This document shows positions 30,747 through 43,455 of a DNA stretch of 64,000 bases, in pieces. The notes beneath the pieces were generated by a model, which made no database searches, had not been told where the DNA came from, and saw nothing but the letters and a program-made list of their open reading frames with translations. Source of the DNA: Cichorium intybus (taxonomy: Eukaryota; Streptophyta; Magnoliopsida; Asterales; Asteraceae); assembly GCA_023525715.1 (NCBI GenBank), contig CM042009.1:126482819-126546818 (forward strand), read 5' to 3'. How positions within the stretch are numbered: the stretch's first letter is position 1; every line of letters begins with the position of its first letter. A program made the position numbers and the translations under genes.

Positions 30747-32340
30747 TTAGCATCTATTTTTTTGTAGGGGTTTAAGTTTCTTCTTGCGTTTATGAATAAG
30801 ATTTTCAAGGTCAAATATTTCCCTAACAAGATTATCATTCAATTCACGATATTTAGCAATTGTATCAATGGAATATTTGGAAGAGCAAGAGACTTCAGTA
30901 ACCTCATCACTGAAGTGGGTGGTGTTAGGATTAGCAGAAACCATGAAGGCGAACTGGAGATCCACATTTGCTCCGCAGCTGCATCAATATCTATGTCACC
31001 TTCAATTTGAGTAAGGTGAGCACGACCATCTTCGTTGATGTTCAAATCATGCAGCTGATTCTCCCATGTAAATTGTTGGGCAACCATGGCTCTTTCAGCA
31101 TTATGTGGTTGGGGAGTAGCATCACGGTTATTGCCAACCGGAACCAAGTTTCTCTCGTTGTTCTCTATTCTGGGCTTTATGCATTCACGAGCAAAGTGCC
31201 CTGGCTCGTTGCAGTTGAAGCACCGAAGGTTAGCTTTGCTGAAACCCACCTTCCTGTCACCATTGTTGTTCGCCCAGTTGTTTCTGCCCGTCCTTTGAGT
31301 GAATCTCATGGCCCAGAATACAGCCATAGCTATATGCCAAGAGATGTCCATTTCCTCCAAGTCATCAGGATTAACTTGATTTAGATCTTCCACCATCATT
31401 GGCTGAACTAGATCACCAGCAACAAGGGCATTATAACAGTTTAGAAGACTAGCCATCATGCCTAAATTTTCGTCAGCTCCTTTTGGAAGAACTGGAATTT
31501 GAGAAGCAGAGTTGGCATCAGGGACTGGTGCTGAGTAAGCTGGAGAAGCCATTGAAATGCTTGAAGAGGAAGGAGCCTGTTGATTTGGCACTTGAGCGGG
31601 AAGAGCTGAGAAGGCACTATTTTAAGAAACTCCAAGATTGGCAGATTTGTATGAGTGACGTGATTAATTTCTCTCTGCTTGTCATCCATGTCACAGGACT
31701 TGATGATGGCCATAATCTCAGAGAGAGAAAGTTTGGACAGGTCTCGGGTCTTCTTAATGACCGTCACATTCATATCCCAGCTTCTCGGAATAGAGTTCAG
31801 AAGCTTCTTGTTGACTTCAATCTTTGATAGAGTGATCCTAGTAGTTGTCATTTCAATATTTAGAGTAATGAAGCATTGTAGTTGAGCTTCAAGGGTTTCT
31901 CCAAGTACATGGTTAAACAGATTGAACCTCTGACGAAGCAGGTCCTGTAATCTTTTCTTCATGTCGTCATTTCCCTCATAGACGTTAATCAAGGCATCCC
32001 AGAGAGCTTTTGCAGACTTGTAATCACGGAATCCTTGAGCAATTTCTGGTGAAAGAGCCATAGAAAGTGTCGCAAGAGCTCTTTCATTAGGTTCCACCTT
32101 CTCAAAGTCAAGGTCGGAGTATTCTTCCACTGGTTTGTCGATTGTAGCACCATCTCTAGTCATTGTAATTCTGATAGGGGGTCGCAGGTAACTTCTCCAC
32201 AGCTTTACATCCTTCATTTTGATGTATTGTTCAAATCGATATTTCCATTCAGTAAATCCTTCAGCTTTGATCAGCTTGGGAATACGAGTGACCGTACCCA
32301 TAACTGAGTCGAGATCGGAATTAACGCTGTTTGACTCCAT
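30747..32340 (-). pseudogene. gag: gag of element D (frameshifted)
   Basis: The probable start is the ATG at 32340 (MESNSVNSDLDSV). The UBN2-type copia gag domain is clear up to about 31640, including ALWDALINVYEGND. A frameshift near 31620 moves the reading to the 31591-30839 frame, which contains the CCHC knuckle CFNCNEPGHFAREC at about 31240-31190. Another frameshift near 30960 leads to a Lys-rich coiled stretch ending at 30747. Confidence 0.9.
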
Positions 32341-32867
32341 TTGAAAAGTACTTGAAAAATTACCCAGAATCAAATATTAAAAGAGAAATGAGAAACAACA
32401 ATTTCGATGAATTGGCTGGACCGAAATCCAACTCCAAAATCCTTTCTGACCAAAATCCCTTCTCACCGAAATCCAAGGCCGAAAACCTTAATGACCGAAA
32501 TCCAACAAAAATCTCAGAAACCCTAAGGTACACCGAAATGCTTATTGGGCTGACCGAAATCCACAAGAACGGACCGAAAACCTTCAAAACCCTAACCGAA
32601 AACCTATGAGTTCAGCGCCGCCACCGAAATCCTAGGGAGACTGGCCGAAATCCTCCTTCAGATCTGAAAAACATCCAAAATCCTTTCAAAACTCCGTTTT
32701 TCAGTTAGTTTTCTTTGAATATGACAAGAACACGAAGAACACGAAGAACAAAAACACCAAATCTCGATCAAATCAGTCCAAAAACGTCCAAAAATACCCA
32801 AAACTCTAAGATCCAAGCAAAGGAAAATATGATTGATAACAAAACACTCAAAACACAAGGTTATCAA
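32341..32867 (-). other. 5' leader of D with repeated ggatttcgg motif
   Basis: Between PBS and gag, about eleven close variants of the plus-strand word accgaaatcc occur in 32415-32665. Related copies recur in the LTR at 33250-33372. Confidence 0.8.
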
Positions 32868-32879
32868 GCTCTGATACCA
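32868..32879 (-). other. Primer binding site of D
   Basis: On the minus strand tggtatcagagc, complementary to initiator tRNA-Met, lies two bases after the LTR end. Confidence 0.9.
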
Positions 32880-32881
32880 AT

Positions 32882-33447
<566 letters not shown>

Positions 33448-33449
33448 TC

Positions 33450-34990
33450 TTCTTTCAAGATCTCGTATTAAGGACGTAACCTTCAAAGTGACTGCCGAGT
33501 TGGACATGGGATTCTTTTCGGTTATCTTGAACACCAACTTTTTAAAGGATGGTCGAAGAAATTCAAACTTCAGTCGCAATTCCAATACAACTGCAAAGTA
33601 CATATAGTCGTTGAGTGTTTCGATGTTCCCTAATACTTGTCGTATTTACTTATCATATCGTCGCCTATCGCGCAAAATTGGGGACTTTTCGACCATTCCC
33701 TCATATGTTTATATGCATCACATATTTCTAAAAAAATGATTTGCCATCGGTTTTATTTTCTTCGATAAAAGGTCCGTTTTCACCTTAAATTTCTCAAGAA
33801 ACCCAACCATAGCTTTGCAAATGTTGGAATCTTCTTCCTCGGGGGGTATAACATCTCGTGCAAAAGTTGGATCTATCACAATAAACAAAATATTAATTTT
33901 TAAAATAAAAGGACACATTTGATACCATGTGTTTGAAGGGTTGTAACTTAATGGATATGAGACCAATAAATTTCATATAAATAGTCCAATATTATTCTTT
34001 AACTGTGAACTAAATCTTGGAAAAAAAATCAAGTCAGTCGTATCAATAACGAATAAGTAATGACATTTTAAAGTCAACTCATAAATAGTCTGTGTTCAAA
34101 CATAAAAAGACATATTTGATACCCTACATTTGAAGGGTTGTAAGTCACTGAATATAAGATAAAAAAAGTCATAGAAAATAGTCTAAGATTATGTTTAAAT
34201 TGTGAACTTGTTTCTCGAAAAAAAAATCAAGTTAATCGAACCAATAACGAAGAGTTATGGCATTTTAAAGTCAAGTCGTATTTTGTCTATTGCTGAAACA
34301 CTAAAAGAAATATTTGATATTTTGTGTTTTAAGGGACGTAACTCAATGAAGATCAATCCAAAAATGACATATAAGTAGTCTAAAATTATGTTTAAACTGT
34401 GAACTAAATGCTAGAAAAAAATAAGTCAATCGGACCAATAATGAAGAAGTTATGACACCTTCAAGTCAAGTCATATTTTTTCCAATTGTGAAAAACATAA
34501 AAAACAAATATTGGAAGGGAATAACGAATTACCTTTAACTTCAACTTCTCAAAAATACATTCCAAGTCCACCGCAATCTTCAATATTTATACGTCAAGTT
34601 CCATCTAGTTTGACAATTGTTGCATAATAACTTCTTTGATCCACTTTAAGTTCTTTCATGCATTCTTTAAACCTTGTAATTTGTTGCGTGGAGTTTCTAA
34701 TGTACTTTACGACCATGTACATGCATTTAATACTACTTTGTTGTTGATCTAACCCATGTATAACAATAAGGTTAAGTATGTGGGCCACACACCATATATG
34801 CAAGTGTTTACCCCAAACGTACAAGCTTAGTAACTTTTTATTAAAAAATTGATTGTTTTGTCGTTTGCACTATCATTATATGTGTTATGTTCATTACATT
34901 ATTGATACCCCACCATTGAGTATAATTTATCGACTCGTGACCGATGTCATATCCCTTATGATCATTCAATGGTCTAAAGTTGATAATCCT
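33450..34990 (-). pseudogene. hAT-family transposase remnant
   Basis: Read on the minus strand, about 34900-34830 gives a stretch like NDSANDKTINFL. 34824-34594 gives HIWCVAHILNLIVIHGL followed by VKYIRNSTQQ, which matches the conserved middle of Ac-like hAT transposases. 33966-33718 gives ICKAMVGFLEKFKVKT, the region before the hAT C-terminal dimerisation domain, and further weak similarity runs to about 33480. A tandem repeat separates the two blocks. Stops and frameshifts are numerous and no terminal inverted repeats were found. It is an old, immobile fragment. Confidence 0.8.
33905..34510. repeat. Tandem repeat, unit about 196 bp, three copies
   Basis: Units starting near 33908, 34107 and 34303 share acatttgatacc, tgtttgaagggttgtaac, gtctaa(a/g)attatgtttaaa and a distal ccaataacgaa(g)aagttatg. 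A partial fourth start is seen at 34500. It lies between the two recognisable hAT blocks. Confidence 0.85.
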
Positions 34991-35089
34991 TTTGTGTAAT
35001 ATTATCGACGTTAAAGTGACCCAGTAGCCAACACCTTTAGAACCTCAACAACTTAGTTTCGCATCAAGAGAAGGTTCAGTTGAGTTCAA

Positions 35090-35592
35090 CTGTTGAAAGC
35101 AGTTCAACAGGTGGTGAGTTAGAAGGAGAAGCAATCCAAGAGATGTTGTGTGTTCAGGAGTTTAAGAAGGCATCTGATAGTCAGCAGTATTGCATGTCAA
35201 GAGTTGAAGAATCATAAGTACAACATTCTACTGAAGGTGTGTTTAATGCAACATTAAATGCACAGATACGATATCTTCCAACAGTTGTACTCTTGTATTA
35301 TTTATAATGTTTCTTTTGTTAGACATGACTCATAACCATACTTTCCATTGTACGCAAAGTACCAATTTTGCCTGTAAAATGGGAATTTGTTCCATGCTAT
35401 AAAACATAGATCGACAATCATCTCCAGTACCTTTCATAATAAAAATTATAAAGTTCTCTTCATTATCTATTATTTACTTATTAGTTATTGTTTGCATTTA
35501 TCATTCCGCAATCTTACTTGTTTTGTTATTGTTAAACAAGATCCTTATCATTAGATATATCTTTTATATCTTTTTTTACCCTTTTCTCTTCA
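35090..35592 (+). mobile_element. Element E: copia LTR (5' limit uncertain)
   Basis: The LTR ends tctcttca five bases before the PBS. It includes a TATA-like ctataaaacatag near 35398-35410 and resembles the remnant at 17500-17795. The start is set at about 35090 from a possible tgttgaaag, but no second LTR is available to check it. Confidence 0.55.
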
Positions 35593-35597
35593 AGAAT

Positions 35598-35608
35598 TGG
35601 TATCAGAG
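35598..35608 (+). other. Primer binding site of E
   Basis: The sequence tggtatcagag matches the initiator tRNA-Met complement for 11 bases. Confidence 0.85.
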
Positions 35609-35746
35609 TATTGGTGGTTGTTCAAATTACGCTTGGATTTCAGTGTTTAGAAACTATGGTTTCTTGAAATTTCTAAGTTGTCAAAGTTAGAGAACTGTCT
35701 ATACCACCTTTCTCATCTTCTTATTTCTCAAAACATTATTTTCAAA

Positions 35747-36840
35747 ATGCAACAATACTTTATGAATGTTGCCAACGGTGTGGGTAGCTCGAAGAGAGCT
35801 CCAATTCGCACAGCAGAGGAATAGCACCATTGGACGATCGGAATGAGTAATTATCTGAAAATACTTAGATGTGATGTATGGATATTTGTTGAAGAAGGAC
35901 CCCGTGTACCAGTCATTGCTTCTAGAGCTGATGATACTAAAGGTGCACTTGGTGGTGTCCCTCACATCGCATGTCCAACTGTAATTGATATAGAGAAACT
36001 AGAGAACGATCAAATTGATTTCATTGAACTATCTTGTGGTATTTCTACAGATAATTTTGATCTCATTCATAATTATACTTCAACAAAACTTATCTAGGTT
36101 ACCTTACAAAATATGCTTGGAGGAACAGAGAAAGCTAAAGATAAAACTCTTACATCTTATCTAATTGAGTTTAACAACTTTATAGTTCTTCCTCGTGAAA
36201 CTTTGGCCAAGGAAGGAACTGGGTTACAATCAAAAAGCAATTTAGAAACTAATATCAAGTTTATGGATGGCCAATGAAGGAACTGGGTTACAATCAAGAT
36301 GGTCATATAGGGAAATGGCAATCTCAAACGCATGTCCTTATACGATCTTTATAGAGATCTGCTGGATTAGGAGGCCTTTGTCTTGAAGAAATCCTAGAAG
36401 GTTGGTGGACCATTAGCTCTTGTTGCTAAGAATACTACTGTTGACACTCTTCCACCAACCGCTAGTCAGAAGACTCTACAATCGAAAGCCATTGACATTC
36501 AACATCAGTCCAGCCAAAGCGATAATGATGATGATGATGAAGCTTATATAAAAGTTGTGGCCTTTATCAGTCATAAATTCAATCTCATGCCACCCATGTA
36601 GCCCAGAACGAACAATCCTTACAACCCACATTTTCTTAACAATCAATCATCCTATCAATCCTCAGAATACAATTCTCATCCATAGTTTCTACCATATAAC
36701 TCAGAATCTCAGAAACCTTCACACACTGAAAACCATCACTCAAAAAAACACCTTTTGAGAACAAATTTATAACTTGTCACTACTGTTATGGGCAAAATCA
36801 CTTTGCTAAAGACTACGAGGCGTCAAAGAAAAAAATGTGA
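35747..36840 (+). pseudogene. gag: Copia gag of element E (decayed)
   Basis: It starts at ATG 35747; a TAG at 35822 interrupts, and the same frame goes on through 36097. Wording such as MLGGTEKAKDKTLTSYLIEF matches the copia UBN2 gag region. After several more stops a decayed zinc knuckle reads CHYCYGQNHFAKDY near 36770-36815, where the last Cys has become Tyr. It is not functional. Confidence 0.8.
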
Positions 36841-37281
36841 AAGATGAAGCATAGTATCTTGAGAAGGCGAAACATTTACGTGAGAAGGAAAAAAAGGAGA
36901 AAGCTTTTGTCACATAGATGAAAAGGGATGTAGATTATGGTCATTTGGTGAGGAGGATGAAGTGGAAATGGATAAAAACAAGAAGAGAAGAAAGTTATGT
37001 TTTATAGTCAAGAATGAGACAATGTCGATTGTTGGGGAAATTCAGAAATCAACCACTGCTGAAGAAAAAGGAGAGACATGAGGTCCTGTTAAGAACTATT
37101 GTTTCATTGTCAACCACAAAACTGGTCAAGGAGTTGGCGTCATTGAACAAGTACGTAACATGCTCTCTGTAAATAATATATGTTCTAAACCTTTAGAACC
37201 TCATGTTAAGCGAATTTCCAATACATGTGCAGACACCCTAATAGCTTATCATAGGGCAGTAGATGAACGAGAAATAGTGAC
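36841..37281 (+). pseudogene. Decayed pol region of element E, first part
   Basis: Lys-rich and short interrupted frames continue the E polyprotein up to the solo LTR at 37282. Reading across the solo LTR (gaaatagtgac, then ccaggaactc at 38161) keeps a plausible frame, but no catalytic motif is visible. Confidence 0.5.
37277..37281. repeat. Target duplication GTGAC of solo LTR R1
   Basis: GTGAC occurs here and at 38156-38160. Confidence 0.88.
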
Positions 37282-38155
37282 TGACACATCGCAGTCATTG
37301 ATGTAATCAAAGTCAAAGATAAAACCCTTACTATCCAATAGTTAAGGTAAGTAAGGGTCAAACCAAGGAGTTCATGGTTGGCACTTTGTGTCGATAAATA
37401 AACCAACTATAGTGTCACTCTATAGCCGGCAAACTTCTAACACGTGGTAACAAACCAAACTAAATAAAACAAAAGATCTAATCGTAGATCTAGAAAACAA
37501 TGAAGCTAAAAACAACTTTCTTTATAAAAATCAAAACACAAACAATCATTCAAAGCCAAACTATCCAATCTAACCAAACCAAAGAACTACAGGAGTCGAA
37601 TGATTCTCCTAAGCCTAAACCAAACATCAAGTAATCTTGGAAATTCACGAATACGGGATACATCGATACCGAGTTGATACAAAACTAATACAAACCAAAT
37701 CTAACCAAACTAACCAGTTGGAACTGAAAAAGAATGAAAATAAAGCCTTTGGATCCCTCTCGATACCCCAAGATTGCTCCAAAAGTCAGACTGAGGCTCG
37801 GTATTTATAGGCTGAAAATCCCAAGATAGCGTCGCTATCTAAGGAAGATAGCGGCGTTATCTCCTCACCTGCCTCAATATTGTCGATTTGAATTTTGGAA
37901 TTCTCCGGATTGACTTTATCTTGAGTTAGCGGAGCTATCTAGAAGAAATAGCGTTGCTAACTTGCTCAGATCTGCTTCCTTGCCTCTTTGGCTCCTTAAC
38001 TTGTTCCAAATTGCATTTTAAACCCTGTATTTTCACTTAAAATACATACAAGACACTTGGCACTAAAGTGAGCGATATTAGTCTTTTATAAAGATAAACT
38101 AACTAAAACCCGACTCAATAACGCGTAAAATGTCCAACATTACTAAGTGTTATCA
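37282..38155 (-). mobile_element. Solo LTR R1
   Basis: Starts tgacacatc and ends gtgttatca, so it has TG..CA ends, with five-base duplication GTGAC. Orientation is taken from the minus-strand TATA box (cctataaataccg) at about 37797-37812. The promoter-proximal part carries three gatagcg(t/g)cgctatct-like palindromic words. R2 and R3 share the same order of landmarks. Confidence 0.87.
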
Positions 38156-38160
38156 GTGAC

Positions 38161-39481
38161 CCAGGAACTCTATATGCTTAGAGGACTTTTTGAGGAAAAG
38201 AATTGTTATTGGAGAAGTTTAAAATAGTCTTAGTTTTGGAAAAAGACAGTAGAATCATTTTGGAAAATCAGTATGATGTAGTATGTAGTCAACATGATCT
38301 AGCACATTTTTACAATGTAAACTTAATGTCTTAATTGAAATGCTTTATGATGTGTCTGAATTTTTTGACTCCATTACACTTGCTAATAAGACGTGCAACT
38401 AAGGATGGTCGAAAGGCAGTACCTCGGTAACAAAAAAATTTCCACACCATGATTCAACACAACCCTTCTTTTATCCAAAAGACAAAGAAAATGCAAAAAC
38501 CAAAATCAGATGTCACTACTGACAAAATCAATCCATCAACTATTTAATTGCTTCAAAACTTTTCTAAACAAATTGCACTTTTCAAATTAACAATAATTGC
38601 GTGACTGAAGAGTTCACTCCATATACCTCTAGATGTACTGCTGACAAGTTCTGTAGTATGGAATTTGTGGGGACCCTAACATTTGAGACAAAAACGATTC
38701 ACTAACATTCATGTAGTCCCTAATGTTCTTGAACTTAAAAGGATCACTGTCCTAATTAAAAAACCAATGACTTATACTTCAGCAGTTACTAAAAATTTGA
38801 ACGAAAATGATTTATAAAACAAAACATCCATAAAAACTGTCTCTAAGATCAGCACCCAAAACTTTGAAACTGATGAATGTTCCCAAACTACTGAATTCAC
38901 GTTTGATTTTTCTAAAACATCAAGTGAACCAATGTCACATTAAGAGGTAAAGGAAAAGATTTAAGAATACAATGTAAGAAGCCTAGATTGAATAGACAAT
39001 ACCTAGTTTCACCTAGATCTGAAGCAATATCTGTTGTGACTCTAGAAATCAATCGTAGGATAAATAGTAGACATGAAAAAATCACAACCTCATAAACCAA
39101 TATTAGTTCAGAAGTCAGTTCAAAAGCCTATCACAAAAGGAACCTTTGAATCAAAATTAGTTCAGAAGTTGGTTAAGAAGTCGGTGCCTAAAGAAACCTC
39201 TTAACTAAAGGCAGTTCATAAGTTTGATGTTTTAGGAACTCTTGAAAGAAATATGTTTTCTCAGAAACTACCAATAGTGAATAGGGTCAATGGTAATATA
39301 TCCTTACCTTTGAAACAAAAGTATGTACTAATTGACATATCAACAAAGAATACCACCTTTAACACTGTTGAACCCGACAAACATTTATCTACTAAGAAAA
39401 CCTCTAAACGGACTACCCGTAATTTGTAATTGCTGAGAAAATTAACATCATAAGATCTCAAAATTTCAAAAAGACAAAAGG
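38161..39481 (+). pseudogene. Decayed pol region of element E, second part
   Basis: Host sequence between two solo LTRs. Short frames rich in Lys, Ser and Thr (for example near 39100-39430) read like a copia linker broken by many stops. No motif allows a firmer call. Confidence 0.45.
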
Positions 39482-39486
39482 ATCCT
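39482..39486. repeat. Target duplication ATCCT of solo LTR R2
   Basis: ATCCT occurs here and at 40456-40460. Confidence 0.88.
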
Positions 39487-40455
39487 TGACACGACTAGGT
39501 CATTATGCGATCAAAAATAGAAAATTTAACCTTACACGCACACTAGTATAGTAGCAGTAAGGGTCGATCTGTGAGAGTCAAGTGGTTAAAATATGTGTCA
39601 GAATAAACCAAACTATAGTGTCACTCTATAGTTGGCGGCATTCAATACACTTCCCGAAAACCGATAAAACGAAATATTGAAAACTAAAACTAGCATTAAC
39701 CAAGTAACTTGCATCTAAACTCCAAACCAACTACACAATCTGATTTCAGAAATGTATTCCAGAAAATCAGAAGTGCTTGATACTATAAAACCATTCAACA
39801 TACAATAAAACATAAATCGATACCGAAAACGCGAGATAACTTCAAACCGAATGATTATATTAAATGAAAACCAAAACCAGAAGCCACAAGTTTCTGACTT
39901 CTGAAAATATCCAAATCAAACTCGTCCCAACAAATTCTACAATCCAGAATCGATGGAATCAAGCGATAACTAAAACTATAAAATACTAAAAATAAATGAA
40001 ATAATGAAAATACAAACTTATGACAACTGAAATTCGAAATCACGAGTCGAAGAAGCCTAGGTTCAACATTTGGGTCAGTTCTTCGCTCTTGAAATTCGAC
40101 CTAGATGCCTCTATTTATAGTTGAAAAATCGAGCAAACCGCGCCGCGTGTGGGTGAAAACCGCGGCGCGCCCTTATCTCTAACCCCGTTTCTCGCTCTTT
40201 GAATTTCAAGTCGTCATCTGATCCTTGACTTTCCCCAACGCGCGTGTTCCTAAGGTCGCGGCGCATGTCTTTTCTACTGAAAGTGAACTTCCTTCAAAAC
40301 TTCTTCATTTTGTACGCCTTTAGCCCCTATTTTATCTTTTTTCACACACAAGCACTAGACACGAAAAGTGAGTAATACCAAAGTTTACGAGATATATTTC
40401 ACTCAGAATAGGGCTCGACGACAACTAAAATACTTGATATTACTAGGCGTCGTCA
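39487..40455 (-). mobile_element. Solo LTR R2
   Basis: Starts tgacacgac and ends gcgtcgtca, flanked by ATCCT. It shares with R1 the start, the tatagtgtcactctatag word, the TATA region (ctataaatagagg on the minus strand near 40110) and the arrangement of GC-rich palindromes, here gcgccgcg / cgcggcgcg. Divergent in sequence from R1. Confidence 0.87.
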
Positions 40456-40460
40456 ATCCT

Positions 40461-40809
40461 CTGATAAACCAACTTAATCAGTAGATAAGGAAAAATCCAA
40501 AATGTTTCCACTAGTCCAAGCCACAGTTTACAATACTAAGACTACTGAACCTCAGGACCTGAAAAGTAGCAAAATTAGATTTGGTTGGTGGATCAACGAG
40601 AAAAACTTAACCTTGTGTATCTATCCCTTAAAATTGAAAAAGATAATTGAAGGTTCCCAAGAATGTCCTAAAGCTCACTTAAAATCGAAGGGATATAAAA
40701 ATGTTCCCGAAACAGTTTCAAAGTCCCAATCCTAATTTTGTTACCTATGACTGTTGAGAAAATCATGCCTACTAAATCTATTATCAAAGCCTTGGGCCCC
40801 AAATCTAGG
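40461..40809 (+). pseudogene. Decayed region of element E, third part
   Basis: A short frame at 40502-40735 and the following stretch continue the host copia remnant up to the F LTR. No catalytic motif visible. Confidence 0.4.
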
Positions 40810-41364
40810 TGTAGTTGTTCCTAGATACGAACGGTGTAATCGTTGGTGTTCTATATGGTGTTTTAATGGTTGTATAACGATTGTTTACAACCATACGGTG
40901 TAATCAAGATTTGGTGATAACGGTGTAACTGAAGGTTGGTGATAGATCTTCGGGTTGGTGAAAAGCCCAAGATTCTTCGGTGAATGTTTTCCATAATGGT
41001 GTTAATTATAAATATGGTGTGTTACACAAATGGTGATTTAGGTGTTATGATTTGTTTAATTGGTGTTGGATTTTCAGGTGACAGTTGATTAGTGAAATCT
41101 CGAAGTGGGGTTTAGCTTTAAAAGTTTTGTTGTAAACTTTATTCCGCTGTAGTAGAGTTGTTCACTAAGCGTTTCGCTTATGTTGCTGTTGTTGTGGTGT
41201 TTTGCAGGAATTAGGTGTACTAACGCCCGGCTGGATCGTTGAACGATCTTGAAGATATCCACTTGACGCTTGCCATACATCGAGTATTGTATTTGTAAAA
41301 TCAATGTTTGTACAATTCTAGTAAAATTTTGTATATACTCGATGTTGGATTTTGCGGTGTTACA
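40810..41364 (+). mobile_element. Element F: gypsy LTR
   Basis: The segment ends gcggtgttaca three bases before a PBS, as in elements A and B. The start at tgtagttgtt is inferred from the TG..CA rule. It contains many tggtgtt words. No second LTR is in the window. Confidence 0.65.
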
Positions 41365-41367
41365 AGT

Positions 41368-41380
41368 TGGTATCAGAGTC
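41368..41380 (+). other. Primer binding site of F
   Basis: The sequence tggtatcagagtc lies three bases after the LTR. The following gtgtttaagtgaactagg closely matches the leader of element B. Confidence 0.85.
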
Positions 41381-41635
41381 GTGTTTAAGTGAACTAGGTG
41401 TCGGTAATGTAGATTCCTAGACTTAAACCATAGTAGTAGGTGCCAGTGTGTTGTTATGTTGTAGGAGTGTATGGTGTTAGTAGTGGTGCTTTAGTGTGTT
41501 AACGTTGCTAATGGCGCTGTCCTGTGGTGAGTATCTGTGATGTGGAAAAAAGATGAGAAGTTAGAAGAATGGGACGTCGTTGGGAGCTTGGAGGGGCTGG
41601 CGAGGAGTTGATGCAGTTGCTGCAATACGGTGTTA
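41381..41635 (+). mobile_element. Truncated leader of element F
   Basis: A gypsy-like leader that breaks off near 41635, where minus-strand copia sequence begins. No gag frame remains. Confidence 0.55.
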
Positions 41636-42489
41636 CTGCGCTCCCACTAGCTTTCATAAAGAAAATATTTCTCGAGCCTTGTCTTAATACATTCTAAAGG
41701 TTAGTATGTCATATAAATATGTGATTAGGAATATTACTGTGCTCCCACTAGCTTTCATGTAAACACAAGTCATATTCACTTTTGATGTAACAAATGATCA
41801 AAATGAAGACTCTTACTTTGAGATGCTCTCTTTAATCCATGAAAGGATAGCATCACATGTTCATGGCTCTTAAGCCACTTTGTCGGATTTAGAATCTGAC
41901 ATAGCATTATGGTAATTGCTCGGTTCATTGGAATTTATCATATAACATTCGTCATTAGTCTTGAGAAAAACAATATCTCAAAATCTACTAGTTTTTGAAC
42001 ATTTTTGTGTTTTATTAAATTTTTGATCAATCTAATTCTTCAGGTTCAACAACCTTTTGTTGAGCACTAGTTTCAACCAATGGGTGCATCATATTGTGAT
42101 CCTTGATCTCCTTCAAGATCAATAAACCTCCCACTAGCCTTACCTATTAGAAACTTGCTTTCTAAGAACTTAGCCTTTCAATGTGATAAACAATTTTATT
42201 GTTAGTGGGATTGTATAATTTGTATCCTAAACAATCTTTAGGATATCCTAGAAATATGCATTTAGTAGACTTTACTTTGAGTTTATTTAAAGCTTGTTGT
42301 CTTACATAAGCTTTTTAACACAATCACATTAAGTAAGACAAGGATGAAACATTTTCATAAGAAGTCCTATAAAAGTGTCTACTATACTTTCTTGGTTGAT
42401 GCCATATTAAAAAATATCCGGCAGTAAATAAGGTATAAAGCATAACGATGAAAAGGTGTATCATTACTCATCACTAAATGAACCATATC
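41636..42489 (-). pseudogene. pol: Element L: copia integrase remnant
   Basis: On the minus strand GYPKDCLGYKLYNP near 42250-42200 matches the copia integrase C-terminal region. Further upstream SDMVHLVMSNDTPF resembles the stretch after the catalytic Glu. Stops are frequent. The right edge is the start of solo LTR R3. The words gctcccactagctttcat occur twice, at about 41640 and 41740, as a direct repeat. Confidence 0.65.
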
Positions 42490-43429
42490 TGACACGCAGT
42501 CATTGATGCGTTTAAAAATAATTAACCTTATCACCACTAATAGCTAGGGTAAGTAAGGGTCGGATCCAAGGAGCTTGTGATCGAATCACTATGTTAAAAC
42601 AATAAAACAATCTAGCAGTAGTGTCACTCAAAAGCCAGAGAATCGCAAACACATGCAAAAAAAATAAATAAACTTTAAATCAAATGTAACTAACAAAATA
42701 CTTCTGTTGTAGTGCGAATGTAAGCATGAAACTGAATTGAAACTAAAACTTTGATTAAAACCGAGAAACGTAACAACTTGTTCAACGAAATCTCACAACT
42801 ACCAACTAACCACCAAAATAACAAGATCTATGAAACCAAGAACTATAGGAGTCGAATGATTCTCCTGAGATTAAAACCAAATGCTCGAGTGATAAGAGGA
42901 ATTCCAATGATTAAGAATCCTCCAACACCAAATTGATATAAACAGTAAATGAAAGGCTAAAAATCCAAAAATACGAACATAAACTTGGAAATACTAAAAT
43001 GAGACAAAATATAGATGAAAAGTAGCTTTGAGATCCAAAGGATTGCTTAAAGGATGCTTAAATCCCGACTGGAGTCCGGTATTTATAGTGGTGAGATCAG
43101 GCTATATAGTGTCGCGAACAGGTCCAGATAGCGCCGCAAAGTAACCAACTTCCGGATATTTCGATTGACTTTTCAAATTCAAACTATGATGTAATCCACT
43201 CATGGCGTCGCGAACTAATACCCTTAGTGCCGCTAACTTCTTGATCCTTATCTATTCGACTCAACTTTATCCTTTTCCGAATTTGCTCCTTCATCCTGCG
43301 AATTAATACATTTTCTACCACAAACAACATCCAAGAAAAGTGAGTGTATTCAATTGATTTATGATGGTTATTACTCTAAAATACACCAAATAACGCGTAA
43401 CTAGTCTAAAACAAAAGTATGTTAACTCA
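42490..43429 (-). mobile_element. Solo LTR R3 (third copy of the R family)
   Basis: Starts tgacacgcagtcattgatgc and shares with R1 the palindrome aggagtcgaatgattctcct and the TATA word (ctataaataccgg on the minus strand near 43080). The end at gttaactca is set by comparison with R1 and R2. No target duplication is found, so the site may have been rearranged. Confidence 0.72.
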
Positions 43430-43455
43430 ACAATGGTCTATAAAGTTTGATTGAT

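Noticed and set aside
30022..31827. Plus-strand frames opposite the gag of D (30022-30432, 30968-31384, 31483-31827)
   Set aside because: They are shadows of the minus-strand gag, which has clear UBN2 and zinc-knuckle motifs.
35090..35608. Endogenous pararetrovirus promoter and primer site (E, and C at 17500)
   Set aside because: A Met-tRNA site is also used by plant pararetroviruses, but E is followed by a copia gag and a copia-type knuckle, so an LTR element explains it better.
37282..43429. R-family repeats as MITEs or Helitrons
   Set aside because: They lack long inverted repeats and Helitron ends, while R1 and R2 have TG..CA ends, five-base duplications and a TATA box, which fit solo LTRs.
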